DNA of 48,389 nt from the NCBI GenBank assembly GCA_002716765.1, contig PBBY01000014.1, forward strand, positions 1 to 48,389, written 5' to 3'. Position 1 is the stretch's first letter, and each line of letters opens with the position of its first letter. Shown here piece after piece: positions 15,292 to 21,913 of this stretch. The notes beneath the pieces are model-generated. The model had not been told where the DNA came from. It ran no database searches and saw only the letters and a list, made by a program, of their open reading frames with translations. The stretch is from Candidatus Magasanikiibacteriota bacterium (GTDB lineage Bacteria; Patescibacteriota; Patescibacteriia; Magasanikbacterales; UBA922). The position numbers and the translations under genes are program-made.

Positions 15292-15323
15292 GAAAAACAC
15301 TCGCCAAAAGCGAGTGTTTTTCT
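15291..15323. terminator. Bidirectional terminator between topA and a minus-strand small RNA
   Basis: Perfect 14-bp stem (AGAAAAACACTCGC / GCGAGTGTTTTTCT) with loop CAAAA. It begins at the last base of the topA stop. A- and T-tracts on both sides let it also end the minus-strand transcript starting near 15424. Confidence 0.9.
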
Positions 15324-15424
15324 GTATTATTACACAAGGTAATAACAGTAGTACCATTACAGAATATTATTGCTTAAAAAGCAGTACTATTCTGTAATAA
15401 TAAGGGTGATTTTCTAAGCATCAC
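15293..15424 (-). ncRNA. Candidate small RNA A (~130 nt), antisense side of the topA terminator
   Basis: A minus-strand promoter with TTGACA-17-TATTAT predicts a start near 15424. The bidirectional terminator ends the transcript near 15291. The RNA would hold three hairpins: GTGAT / ATCAC at the 5' end (15424-15420 with 15410-15406); an 11-bp stem ATTACAGAATA / TATTCTGTAAT (15398-15388 with 15366-15356), enclosing GCTT / AAGC; and TTATTAC / GTAATAA before the terminator. The only ORF from near the start is a 15-codon reading from ATG 15421, which could be leaderless but shows no features. I do not recognise the RNA. Confidence 0.6.
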
Positions 15425-15430
15425 AGGTAG

Positions 15431-15459
15431 ATAATAGCATAAAAAAGCACTTTTGTCAA
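15431..15459 (-). promoter_or_regulatory. Promoter of candidate small RNA A
   Basis: Minus-strand -35 TTGACA (15459-15454), 17 nt, -10 TATTAT (15436-15431). It points away from the tandem-hairpin RNA promoter. Confidence 0.8.
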
Positions 15460-15461
15460 GT

Positions 15462-15473
15462 TTAACTAGTTAA
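15462..15473. promoter_or_regulatory. 12-bp palindrome between divergent RNA promoters
   Basis: TTAACTAGTTAA is a perfect palindrome starting 3 bp from the -35 box of small RNA A. It is a plausible operator for a dimeric regulator, but no protein is implicated. AT-rich sequence gives such palindromes by chance fairly often. Confidence 0.3.
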
Positions 15474-15545
15474 TATATACTTTATGAAAAACTGGTGATT
15501 CTTGCATGTTTTAGAAAAAAGATATAGACTATATAGATATACCAC

Positions 15546-15574
15546 TTGACAAAAGTTTAATTCTGTGATATAAT
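15546..15574 (+). promoter_or_regulatory. Consensus promoter of the tandem-hairpin RNA
   Basis: -35 TTGACA (15546-15551), exactly 17 nt, -10 TATAAT (15569-15574): a perfect consensus promoter. Start expected near 15581, eight bases before the first hairpin. Confidence 0.92.
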
Positions 15575-15598
15575 ACTGCATTAGTAAAGTTCATTAGT

Positions 15599-15655
15599 GT
15601 GTTCGGTGCTTGAGCCGCGAGGTACCCCTCCTTAACCTCAACGTTCGTGTCGAAC
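15599..15655 (+). repeat. 57-bp identical core, copy 1
   Basis: Identical to 15694-15750 (95-bp offset). It comprises GTGTTCG, the 45-nt apical segment and CGAAC. Identity stops abruptly on both sides. Confidence 0.95.
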
Positions 15656-15693
15656 GCACTGATGAACTGAAAAATAATTAAAAGACCTGCACC

Positions 15694-15750
15694 GTGTTCG
15701 GTGCTTGAGCCGCGAGGTACCCCTCCTTAACCTCAACGTTCGTGTCGAAC
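15694..15750 (+). repeat. 57-bp identical core, copy 2
   Basis: Second copy of the core at 15599-15655, embedded in the longer terminator-like stem. Confidence 0.95.
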
Positions 15751-15817
15751 ACGGTGTAGGTCTTTTTTTATTATTTTATACCTATTTCCCTACTATCCAC
15801 AGATAAAAAACGAAGAG

Positions 15818-15846
15818 TTGACAGCAAGGTAAAAATACGGTAAAAT
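15818..15846 (+). promoter_or_regulatory. Promoter of the 48-aa basic protein gene
   Basis: -35 TTGACA (15818-15823), 17 nt, -10 TAAAAT (15841-15846). Start near 15853, giving a ~58-nt leader without SD. Confidence 0.8.
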
Positions 15847-15910
15847 ATGTACATTGTTGTATGTATACCTACTTGCATCATAACACATATTCATTCTCTT
15901 AATATGCCCT

Positions 15911-16057
15911 ATGGGAAGAAGAAAAAAGAACAATCAAATAGAGAAGCAACGTAGATTTGCGGCAAAAATACGCAGAAATACCAAACGCCTAAAGCGTATT
16001 GCGAAGGATAAAACTCCTGGGCAATTGCTTCATGAAATAATGTACGGATCACTGTAA
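15911..16057 (+). CDS. Small highly basic protein, 48 aa
   Basis: The ATG at 15911 ([20 protein letters not shown]) reads 48 codons to TAA at 16055-16057. About 15 residues are Lys or Arg, spread along a probably helical N-terminal two-thirds. An ordinary-looking end follows, [14 protein letters not shown]. The composition suggests RNA or ribosome binding; the family is unknown to me. An ATG 7 nt upstream is in another frame and stops early. Its own near-consensus promoter supports a real gene. An 11-bp inverted repeat TGTACGGATCA / TGATCCGTACA (from 16041 to 16076) spans the stop codon and the tRNA-Asp -35 box; it lacks a T-run. Confidence 0.65.
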   Translation: MGRRKKNNQIEKQRRFAAKIRRNTKRLKRIAKDKTPGQLLHEIMYGSL

Positions 16058-16064
16058 AAAATAC

Positions 16065-16093
16065 TTGATCCGTACATTGTGTTGTGATATACT
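16065..16093 (+). promoter_or_regulatory. Promoter of tRNA-Asp
   Basis: -35 TTGATC (16065-16070), 17 nt, -10 TATACT (16088-16093), 13 nt before the tRNA. The -35 lies in the right arm of an 11-bp inverted repeat. Confidence 0.75.
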
Positions 16094-16106
16094 CTACAAC
16101 ATAAAT

Positions 16107-16180
16107 GGACCGGTAGTTCAATTGGTTAGAGCACCGCCCTGTCACGGCGGAAGTTGCGGGTTCGAGTCCCGTCCGGTTCG
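16107..16180 (+). tRNA. tRNA-Asp, anticodon GTC
   Basis: Acceptor stem GGACCGG / CCGGTTC (one G-U) with discriminator G. Anticodon stem CCGCC / GGCGG closes a loop CTGTCAC giving GTC. T-arm GCGGGTTCGAGTCCCGT. CCA is not encoded. Confidence 0.96.
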
Positions 16181-16185
16181 CAAAT

Positions 16186-16215
16186 AAAAACAACCCATTT
16201 TACTGGGTTGTTTTT
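16186..16215. terminator. Bidirectional terminator, tRNA-Asp and ppsA
   Basis: Twelve-bp stem AAAAACAACCCA / TGGGTTGTTTTT with loop TTTTAC lies between the converging tRNA and the PEP synthase gene. Confidence 0.88.
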
Positions 16216-16232
16216 ATTATTATTTACAACAT

Positions 16233-19200
16233 TTATAAACCTTCCTTTTCTTGAGTAGAATCTTTTGGTTGTTTGACCAGATTTAACTCATTTTGATCTT
16301 GCTTTTCCTCTTTTGGATTATGTTTAGTAAACGTTACCGAGTCTATAATTTCGGTAAAAGACGTATTTGAAGTTTTTTGCATAACCCCTTCTATAAATAC
16401 CGGATTCTTTTTTGGTACAAATATTTGCACAAACATATGAGAAACACCATCAATATCACTCTCTCTTTCAAACATTCTTGCAATATAACCAGAAACCACT
16501 AGTGGTTTTGGTTTTTTCTCAAAAAGCGAAGGGGAAATATCTCGCGTATACACATGGATATACTCAACTGACTGTGGGTCAGAAAAGCGTATTTCATTTT
16601 CGAGATTTTCTACTACCCAACCATCTGGATAATCTATGGTAAACGGTGGAAGTCTTTTTTCTTCTTTTTCAAACACATCCTTTTCTTGCTCCAAAGAAAA
16701 CTCTTCACGAACTTTTTTTTCTACTTGCTCCCGAATCATTGCTGGACTTACATAATTAGATATATCTAGACTATTTTCTCCATCTTCTTGCCCACCAATA
16801 CATCCAGCGCCAATCCCCATAAGCATAGCAGAAATACAGCCGACTAACACAACCAAACTCATATAAGCTTTGCTTGTTTTTTTACTATTTCTTCCAAGTT
16901 TTTTTTCTACTCTTGCAATTCGCTGTCTGGCTTGCACTACAGTGTCTGGATTAAGTGAGATACTATCTATTCCTTCTTTTACTAAAAATTCTGCAAATTT
17001 TGGATAATCGCTTGGTGCCTGACCACAAATCCCAATAGGTTTTTTGTGTTTTTTTGCTACTTTTATAACATCTGTAATAAGTCGCTTTACGGAAGGATTA
17101 TTTACATTGGCAATGTGCGTAAGTGTGCTCGTGTCTCGATCTAACCCAAGAGTAAGTTGTGTTAAATCATTTGACCCAATACTAAATCCATCGAATAATT
17201 TAGCAAAATCAGTTGCCAACACCACATTTGAAGGAATTTCACACATAACATAGACTTTCAGCCCACTTTCCCCTTTTACTAGCCCAAACTCTTTCATAGT
17301 CTCTAACACTTTTTGCCCCTCTTCTGGTGTTCTGCAAAATGGAATCATTACTATAACATTAGTAAGTCCCCACTCTTCTCGTACTTTTTTTATTGCCTTA
17401 CATTCCAAAGCAAAACCTTTTTTATACTCTTTCGAGTAGTACCTGCTGGCACCACGCCACCCAAGCATAGGATTTTCTTCCTGTGGTTCAAATTCTTTTC
17501 CTCCTATAAGTTTTGCGTATTCATTTGTTTTAAAGTCACTCATCCGTACCACAACTGGTTTTGGGTAGCTTGCTACAGCTATCCTTCCTATACCTTCTGC
17601 TAACTTATCTATACCATATTGTGTTTTTCTGGTATAGCCTTTAGTTAATTCTTTAATCTGTTTTTTTGCTTTTTTGTCCTTGAGTGTGGCGTAATTCACC
17701 AATGCAAGCGGATGAGTACGGACAAAGCTAGAAAAAATAAATTCGAGTCGTGCTAACCCAATACCGTCGTGTGGCAAAAAAGATAACCCAAAAGCATGTT
17801 CCGGGTCTCCAACATTCATGAGTATGCTTGTTTTGGTTTTTTCTATTTTTTTAATAACGGTTCTTTTTACCTCAAAAGGTAAAATACCACCATAAATAAC
17901 CCCAGCATCACCATTAGCACAACTGACGGTCACTTTTTGTCCTTTTTTTAACAATTTTCGCGCTTTTTTCACCCCAACAATACACGGTAACCCAAGTTCG
18001 CGCGAGACAATAGCCGCGTGACTAGTTTTTCCCCCCTGCTCGGTAACAATAGCACTTGCTTTTCGCATAATTGGTTCCCAGTCAGGGTCGGTAATACGTG
18101 TTACCAACACCTCGCCCGTTTTAAACTCGCGCATGTTTTTTGGAGATTCTATTACCCGAACTTTTCCTGCGCCAATTTTTTGACCAACCGCAATTCCCTC
18201 TGCCAATATTTTACCTGTTTTATTTAACTGATACCGTTCTATTACAGAACCGGTATTTTGTGCTTTTACGGTCTCTGGTCTGGCTTGAACAATATATAAC
18301 TTGCCAGTTTTTCCATCTTTTGCCCACTCTATATCTTGAGGTGTTTTGTAGTGTGCTTCTATAACATTCCCCCACTTTGCCAGAGTAATAACATCGCTAT
18401 CAGAAAGCGCAAACCTATTACGATCTTTTTGTGATACTGGCATTTGTTTTGTTCCTTTTACTCTACCATATACCAGTTGAACATCTTTGTCTCCGAGTTT
18501 TTTACTAATAATAGCCTTCTTGCCTTTTTCTATGCCTTTTTTGAATACATAGTACTGGTCTGGAATAATACGCCCTTTTACCACATATTCTCCTAATCCA
18601 TAAGAAGCAGTAATCAGCGAGACCCCTGTAAAACCAGATTCGGTATCGAGTGTAAATAATACACCGCTCACACCTTTGTCACTGCGAACCATAGTCTGAA
18701 CAGTTACAGAAAGTGCTACACTCATGTGGTCATAACCTCGACCTTCTCGATATGAAATAGCACGATCGGTAAAAAGCGATGCGATACATTTTTTTACTGC
18801 AATAAGCAAGTCTTTTTCTCCTTGGATATTTAAAAATGTTTCCTGCTGCCCAGCAAAACTGGCGTCTGGCAAATCTTCTGCCGTTGCGCTTGATCGAATT
18901 GCTACCGCAAGTTTTTTATTTTTTTCTTGTTTTGCAAGCTGTGCATATGCTTTACAAATCTCTTCTTCTGTATTTTTTGGTATTTTTCCTTGTAAAACAA
19001 GAGTGCGGATTTGTTTTCCGATTTGGTGTAACTGCTTTACATTATGTACATCTAGCTGTTTTACTATTTCTTTTATTTTTTTATGGAGATTGTTTTTTTC
19101 TAAAAAATCCCAATAAGCACTTGCTGTTACCGCAAAACCATTTGGTACAGCAATCCCCTTTTTTTGTAATTTTTGATACATTTCCCCTAAAGAAGCATTT

Positions 19201-19289
19201 TTTCCACCAACAAGACCAACATCTTGTATGGAGATATCTTCAAACCACAAAACATGTTTGTTGTGCTTACTTCCTTTTTGTTTTTTCAT
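16233..19289 (-). CDS. ppsA: Phosphoenolpyruvate synthase with C-terminal membrane and extracytoplasmic tail, 1018 aa
   Basis: Residues 1-~805 form a full PEP synthase. The ATP-grasp domain opens with VGGKNASLGEMYQ. The phospho-His domain carries GGKTSHAAIVSRELGLP (~415-431). The PEP/pyruvate barrel has NDLTQLTLGLDRDT (~705-718) and GICGQAPSDYP, with the catalytic Cys near 758. The enzyme converts pyruvate, ATP and water to PEP, AMP and phosphate. After a basic linker, residues ~808-835 form a hydrophobic segment ending in Gly and Cys (MGIGAGCIGG). About 180 more residues include a YPDGWVVENLENEIRFSD domain and a charged tail. Typical PEP synthases end near 800 residues. The reading frame is uninterrupted, so this is a fusion or overprinted lipoprotein-like gene. 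Downstream of pyk in the same direction. Confidence 0.92.
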   Translation of the reverse strand: MKKQKGSKHNKHVLWFEDISIQDVGLVGGKNASLGEMYQKLQKKGIAVPNGFAVTASAYWDFLEKNNLHKKIKEIVKQLDVHNVKQLHQIGKQIRTLVLQGKIPKNTEEEICKAYAQLAKQEKNKKLAVAIRSSATAEDLPDASFAGQQETFLNIQGEKDLLIAVKKCIASLFTDRAISYREGRGYDHMSVALSVTVQTMVRSDKGVSGVLFTLDTESGFTGVSLITASYGLGEYVVKGRIIPDQYYVFKKGIEKGKKAIISKKLGDKDVQLVYGRVKGTKQMPVSQKDRNRFALSDSDVITLAKWGNVIEAHYKTPQDIEWAKDGKTGKLYIVQARPETVKAQNTGSVIERYQLNKTGKILAEGIAVGQKIGAGKVRVIESPKNMREFKTGEVLVTRITDPDWEPIMRKASAIVTEQGGKTSHAAIVSRELGLPCIVGVKKARKLLKKGQKVTVSCANGDAGVIYGGILPFEVKRTVIKKIEKTKTSILMNVGDPEHAFGLSFLPHDGIGLARLEFIFSSFVRTHPLALVNYATLKDKKAKKQIKELTKGYTRKTQYGIDKLAEGIGRIAVASYPKPVVVRMSDFKTNEYAKLIGGKEFEPQEENPMLGWRGASRYYSKEYKKGFALECKAIKKVREEWGLTNVIVMIPFCRTPEEGQKVLETMKEFGLVKGESGLKVYVMCEIPSNVVLATDFAKLFDGFSIGSNDLTQLTLGLDRDTSTLTHIANVNNPSVKRLITDVIKVAKKHKKPIGICGQAPSDYPKFAEFLVKEGIDSISLNPDTVVQARQRIARVEKKLGRNSKKTSKAYMSLVVLVGCISAMLMGIGAGCIGGQEDGENSLDISNYVSPAMIREQVEKKVREEFSLEQEKDVFEKEEKRLPPFTIDYPDGWVVENLENEIRFSDPQSVEYIHVYTRDISPSLFEKKPKPLVVSGYIARMFERESDIDGVSHMFVQIFVPKKNPVFIEGVMQKTSNTSFTEIIDSVTFTKHNPKEEKQDQNELNLVKQPKDSTQEKEGL

Positions 19290-19308
19290 AAAAAACAGTA
19301 TGGATTAT

Positions 19309-19337
19309 AGTATAGCAAAAATAGTGATTTTCGTCTA
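19309..19337 (-). promoter_or_regulatory. Possible promoter of ppsA
   Basis: Minus-strand -35 TAGACG (19337-19332), 17 nt, -10 TATACT (19314-19309), in the 57-bp gap after pyk. The -35 is weak, so read-through from pyk may also contribute. Confidence 0.45.
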
Positions 19338-19346
19338 AAGCGCTTT

Positions 19347-20789
19347 TTAGTTAATGTCACGAACCTCTAATACATTCACATTTCCAGCCTGTCCAACTGG
19401 TTCTCCGGCAACAACTATTATTTTGTCTCCGGTTTTTACTATTTCTTTTTCCTTTAGATATATTATTGAACGCTCTACCAATTCTTCTATACTTCGTGAA
19501 AGTGGTAATACAAATCCGTGAACCCCCCAAGAAAGGTGTATTTGCCTTTTTGTTCGCTCTAAACTAGTAGCAACCACAATAGGAAATTCTGGTCGGTTTC
19601 TACTAATAAGACGCGCAGTGTCTCCAGAAATTGATGCCGCAATAATAGCTTTCACGTTTACTCTTTCTGCAAGTTCTTTTGATAAACCGCTTATTACCTC
19701 ATCGACTTTTTGTGTTTTTTGAAATGCGTGTCGATGAAGAGATAAATCGTCGTATACTGACTTTTCTGCCTCGATAATAATATCCGACATGGTTTGTACG
19801 GTTTGCACCGGATATTTACCCACCGCTGTTTCATTTGACAACATAACAGCGTCCGTGTGATCTATAACCGCATTTGAAACGTCGGACACTTCTGCACGTG
19901 TTGGTCTTGGATTTTCTTGCATAGAATCAAGCATTTGTGTGGCAACGATAACTGGTTTTGCATAGGCAAGTGCAGTGTCAATAAGTTTTTTTTGCACTAA
20001 CGGCACTTCTTGTGCAGGAATTTCTATACCTAAATCGCCGCGAGCCACCATAATACCATCTACCACACCCATAATTGCATCAATGTTTTTAACAGCCTCA
20101 TTTCTCTCTATTTTTGCAATAATACCAATAGGCTGTTCTGGTGTAACACCAATCTCTTTTTCGTACTCTTTTATAAGATAGCGTAAATCCACAATATCTT
20201 CTGCTTTCATTACAAAAGACAACGCGATAAGATCTACATTATTTTCTACACCAAACCGCGCATCTTTTTTATCTTTTTCTGTCATGACACGAATATCGAG
20301 TCTGGAATCTGGTACATTTATTCCTTTATGCGAAGTAATAGTTCCCCCAACTACAACCGTGGTTACAATTTGTGTTCCTTCTACGCGCAACACTTTTACT
20401 TCGGCACGCCCATCGTTTAATAATAGTCGTTCTTCTGGTTGTACAAACCGATGGAGTTCTGTGTAATCTACTGGAATATGTTCGTTTACGTATTCGGATA
20501 ATGCTGTATCGAAAACAACCTCACTTCCTTCTTCTAAGGTAACACCTTTTTCTGGCATGGTACCGACTCGTATTTTTGGCCCTTGTAAGTCTTGTAAAAT
20601 AGTAATTGTTTTTCCTGTTTTTTCTGAAACATTCCGAATATTTTTTATCAGTGTTGCATGATTTTCGTATGTGCCGTGCGAAAAGTTTAACCTTGCCACA
20701 TTCATTCCTGCATGAACCATTTGTTCTAACGTTTCTTCAGTTTCTGTTGCTGGCCCAAGAGTGCAAACAATCTTTGTTCTTTTTTTCAT
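19347..20789 (-). CDS. pyk: Pyruvate kinase, 480 aa
   Basis: Pyruvate kinase signatures run in order: RTKIVCTLGPAT at the N-terminus, NVARLNFSHG, LQDLQGPKIRVG, the active-site stretch IAKIERNEAVKNID, MVARGDLGIEIP and ATQMLDSM. A C-terminal allosteric-type domain ends at 480, the usual length. It makes pyruvate and ATP from PEP and ADP, opposite to the neighbouring PEP synthase. The pair thus controls flux at this node. It sits 16 nt after the coiled-coil membrane protein gene and likely shares its mRNA. No SD. Confidence 0.97.
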   Translation of the reverse strand: MKKRTKIVCTLGPATETEETLEQMVHAGMNVARLNFSHGTYENHATLIKNIRNVSEKTGKTITILQDLQGPKIRVGTMPEKGVTLEEGSEVVFDTALSEYVNEHIPVDYTELHRFVQPEERLLLNDGRAEVKVLRVEGTQIVTTVVVGGTITSHKGINVPDSRLDIRVMTEKDKKDARFGVENNVDLIALSFVMKAEDIVDLRYLIKEYEKEIGVTPEQPIGIIAKIERNEAVKNIDAIMGVVDGIMVARGDLGIEIPAQEVPLVQKKLIDTALAYAKPVIVATQMLDSMQENPRPTRAEVSDVSNAVIDHTDAVMLSNETAVGKYPVQTVQTMSDIIIEAEKSVYDDLSLHRHAFQKTQKVDEVISGLSKELAERVNVKAIIAASISGDTARLISRNRPEFPIVVATSLERTKRQIHLSWGVHGFVLPLSRSIEELVERSIIYLKEKEIVKTGDKIIVVAGEPVGQAGNVNVLEVRDIN

Positions 20790-20805
20790 ATACTGAAAAT
20801 AAAAA

Positions 20806-21300
20806 TTAATTACTAAACACCTCTAAAATGTTTTCTGTCTTTCCTTCGGAAATATTTAATAATAGTGTGCGTATATCGTCTCGGGAGAGATTAGAAAACA
20901 TGTCATTGATTTGATCATTTGTAATATTTGATAATACATCCTGCACTTGTGTCCCACCTGGAATTGCTCCACCGCCAAAAGCACCAAGCGCTCCGATTGA
21001 GCGGAACTTTTCTACCACCGGCAGGTATGTTTGCCAAACCTCTTCTACATATGGTGGAATAACAATAATAGCAATTATTATTGGAATAAGAATAATACAC
21101 ATTTTTACATACCCAAAAAATACCATAACTTTTAGGCTGTGGGCTATTTTTTTATTTTCTTTTTGAACCTCTTCTGTAATTTTTTGTGTTTTCTTTAGTA
21201 AAGCACGAACATCTTTTAATTCCTTTTGTATGTTTTCATGTGCTTCTTTTGACAATGAACCGGCTGTGGCAAGCTGTTTTTTCTTTTGCTTTTCAGGCAT
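20806..21300 (-). CDS. Coiled-coil single-pass membrane protein, 164 aa, unknown
   Basis: A charged N-terminal helix (~18-55, Lys/Glu-rich with KELKDVRALLKKTQKITEE) is predicted to be a coiled coil. It is followed by a hydrophobic span at ~60-85 (FFGYVKMCIILIPIIIAIIV). A Gly-rich linker and an acidic C-terminal helix with repeated Asn/Asp and Leu (DQINDMFSNLSRDDIRTLLL) follow. No family recognised. It lies 9 nt after nrdR and 16 nt before pyk, so it is in the same operon. The layout suggests a small scaffold or oligomer at the membrane, but no role can be assigned. Confidence 0.8.
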   Translation of the reverse strand: MPEKQKKKQLATAGSLSKEAHENIQKELKDVRALLKKTQKITEEVQKENKKIAHSLKVMVFFGYVKMCIILIPIIIAIIVIPPYVEEVWQTYLPVVEKFRSIGALGAFGGGAIPGGTQVQDVLSNITNDQINDMFSNLSRDDIRTLLLNISEGKTENILEVFSN

Positions 21301-21309
21301 AAAAATAAA

Positions 21310-21780
21310 TTATGTATTACCTTTTTTTCTTTTTTTATCAAGTGTTGAAAGTTCATTCCTAAATGTATTCACATCTTCAAACGAACGATAGATTGATGCA
21401 AACCGAATATAGGCAATTTTATCGAATTTCTTTAATTGCTTCATAACAATTTCCCCCAATTCCTTTGCGGTAACTTCTCGTCGCCTCTTTTTTTGAATAT
21501 CTCTTTCGATAGTATGAATAAGTCGGTTAAACTGTTCTTGGGTGTATGGTCGTTTTGCAAGAGATCGTAAAATGCCACCCATGATTTTTTCTCGTGAATA
21601 AGATTCCCTATTTCCGTTGGTTTTTATAACCATAATATCTAACAACTCCATTTCTTCTACAGTGGAAAACCTATACTGACAAGCAAGACACTCTCTTCTT
21701 CTTCTTACAGAAAGACCATCCTTTGGCACACGAGAATCTACAACCTTTGTATCCTTTGATCGACAAACTGGACAATGCAT
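21310..21780 (-). CDS. nrdR: Transcriptional repressor NrdR, 156 aa
   Basis: An N-terminal zinc ribbon uses Cys3, Cys6, Cys31 and Cys34 (MHCPVCRSKD ... RRRRECLAC), followed by an ATP-cone domain (~49-139). Length and order are standard. NrdR senses ATP/dATP and represses ribonucleotide reductase genes through NrdR boxes. No nrd gene is in this window, so its targets lie elsewhere. First gene of the nrdR / membrane protein / pyk unit; no SD precedes the ATG. Confidence 0.96.
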   Translation of the reverse strand: MHCPVCRSKDTKVVDSRVPKDGLSVRRRRECLACQYRFSTVEEMELLDIMVIKTNGNRESYSREKIMGGILRSLAKRPYTQEQFNRLIHTIERDIQKKRRREVTAKELGEIVMKQLKKFDKIAYIRFASIYRSFEDVNTFRNELSTLDKKRKKGNT

Positions 21781-21857
21781 GTAATTAACAATAGCTAAGA
21801 GTAAAATATCTATGAGAGTCTAATATAGTATACCAATAAATATAAAAAAAGGAAACA

Positions 21858-21880
21858 AAAAAACCCGCGAAGGGTTTTTT
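21858..21880 (-). terminator. Terminator of ftsZ
   Basis: Nine-bp stem AAAAAACCC / GGGTTTTTT with loop GCGAA, about 35 nt beyond the ftsZ stop. Confidence 0.82.
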
Positions 21881-21913
21881 ATGCTGCATATAAACTGATT
21901 GAGTACAAATAGG

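Larger units (their letters stand above)
15581..15770 (+). ncRNA. Tandem-hairpin RNA, candidate novel non-coding RNA (~190 nt)
   Basis: Two long hairpins follow a perfect promoter. Hairpin 1 pairs 15589-15605 with 15651-15667 (17 bp, two G-U). Hairpin 2 pairs 15681-15700 with 15746-15765 (20 bp, one G-U) and runs into seven T, so it doubles as an intrinsic terminator. Their 45-nt apical regions (15606-15650, 15701-15745) are identical. Only the five innermost stem pairs and two adjoining bases of the left arm are also shared; the outer stems differ in sequence yet both pair fully. Inside the apical region, TTGAG / CTCAA and GAGG / CCTC (loop TACC) can form. The internal loops GTGC / CGTTCGTGT and CCGC / CTTAAC would then be the conserved unpaired parts. 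No ORF of note is seen. Tandem aptamers, a regulatory sRNA or a structural RNA are all possible; I see no match to a known class. Confidence 0.8.

Noticed and set aside
15659-15673. Hammerhead-like CTGATGA...GAAA
   Set aside because: The stem between the two core elements is missing, and the bases are used in the right arm of hairpin 1.
15599-15750. Integron attC sites or a type III toxin-antitoxin RNA repeat
   Set aside because: Core-site consensus of attC (RYYYAAC/GTTRRRY) is not met, no integrase is present, and no ToxN-like gene follows the terminator.
15599-15750. CRISPR array with two repeats
   Set aside because: Only two copies, a 57-bp identical unit, a 38-bp spacer and no cas genes.
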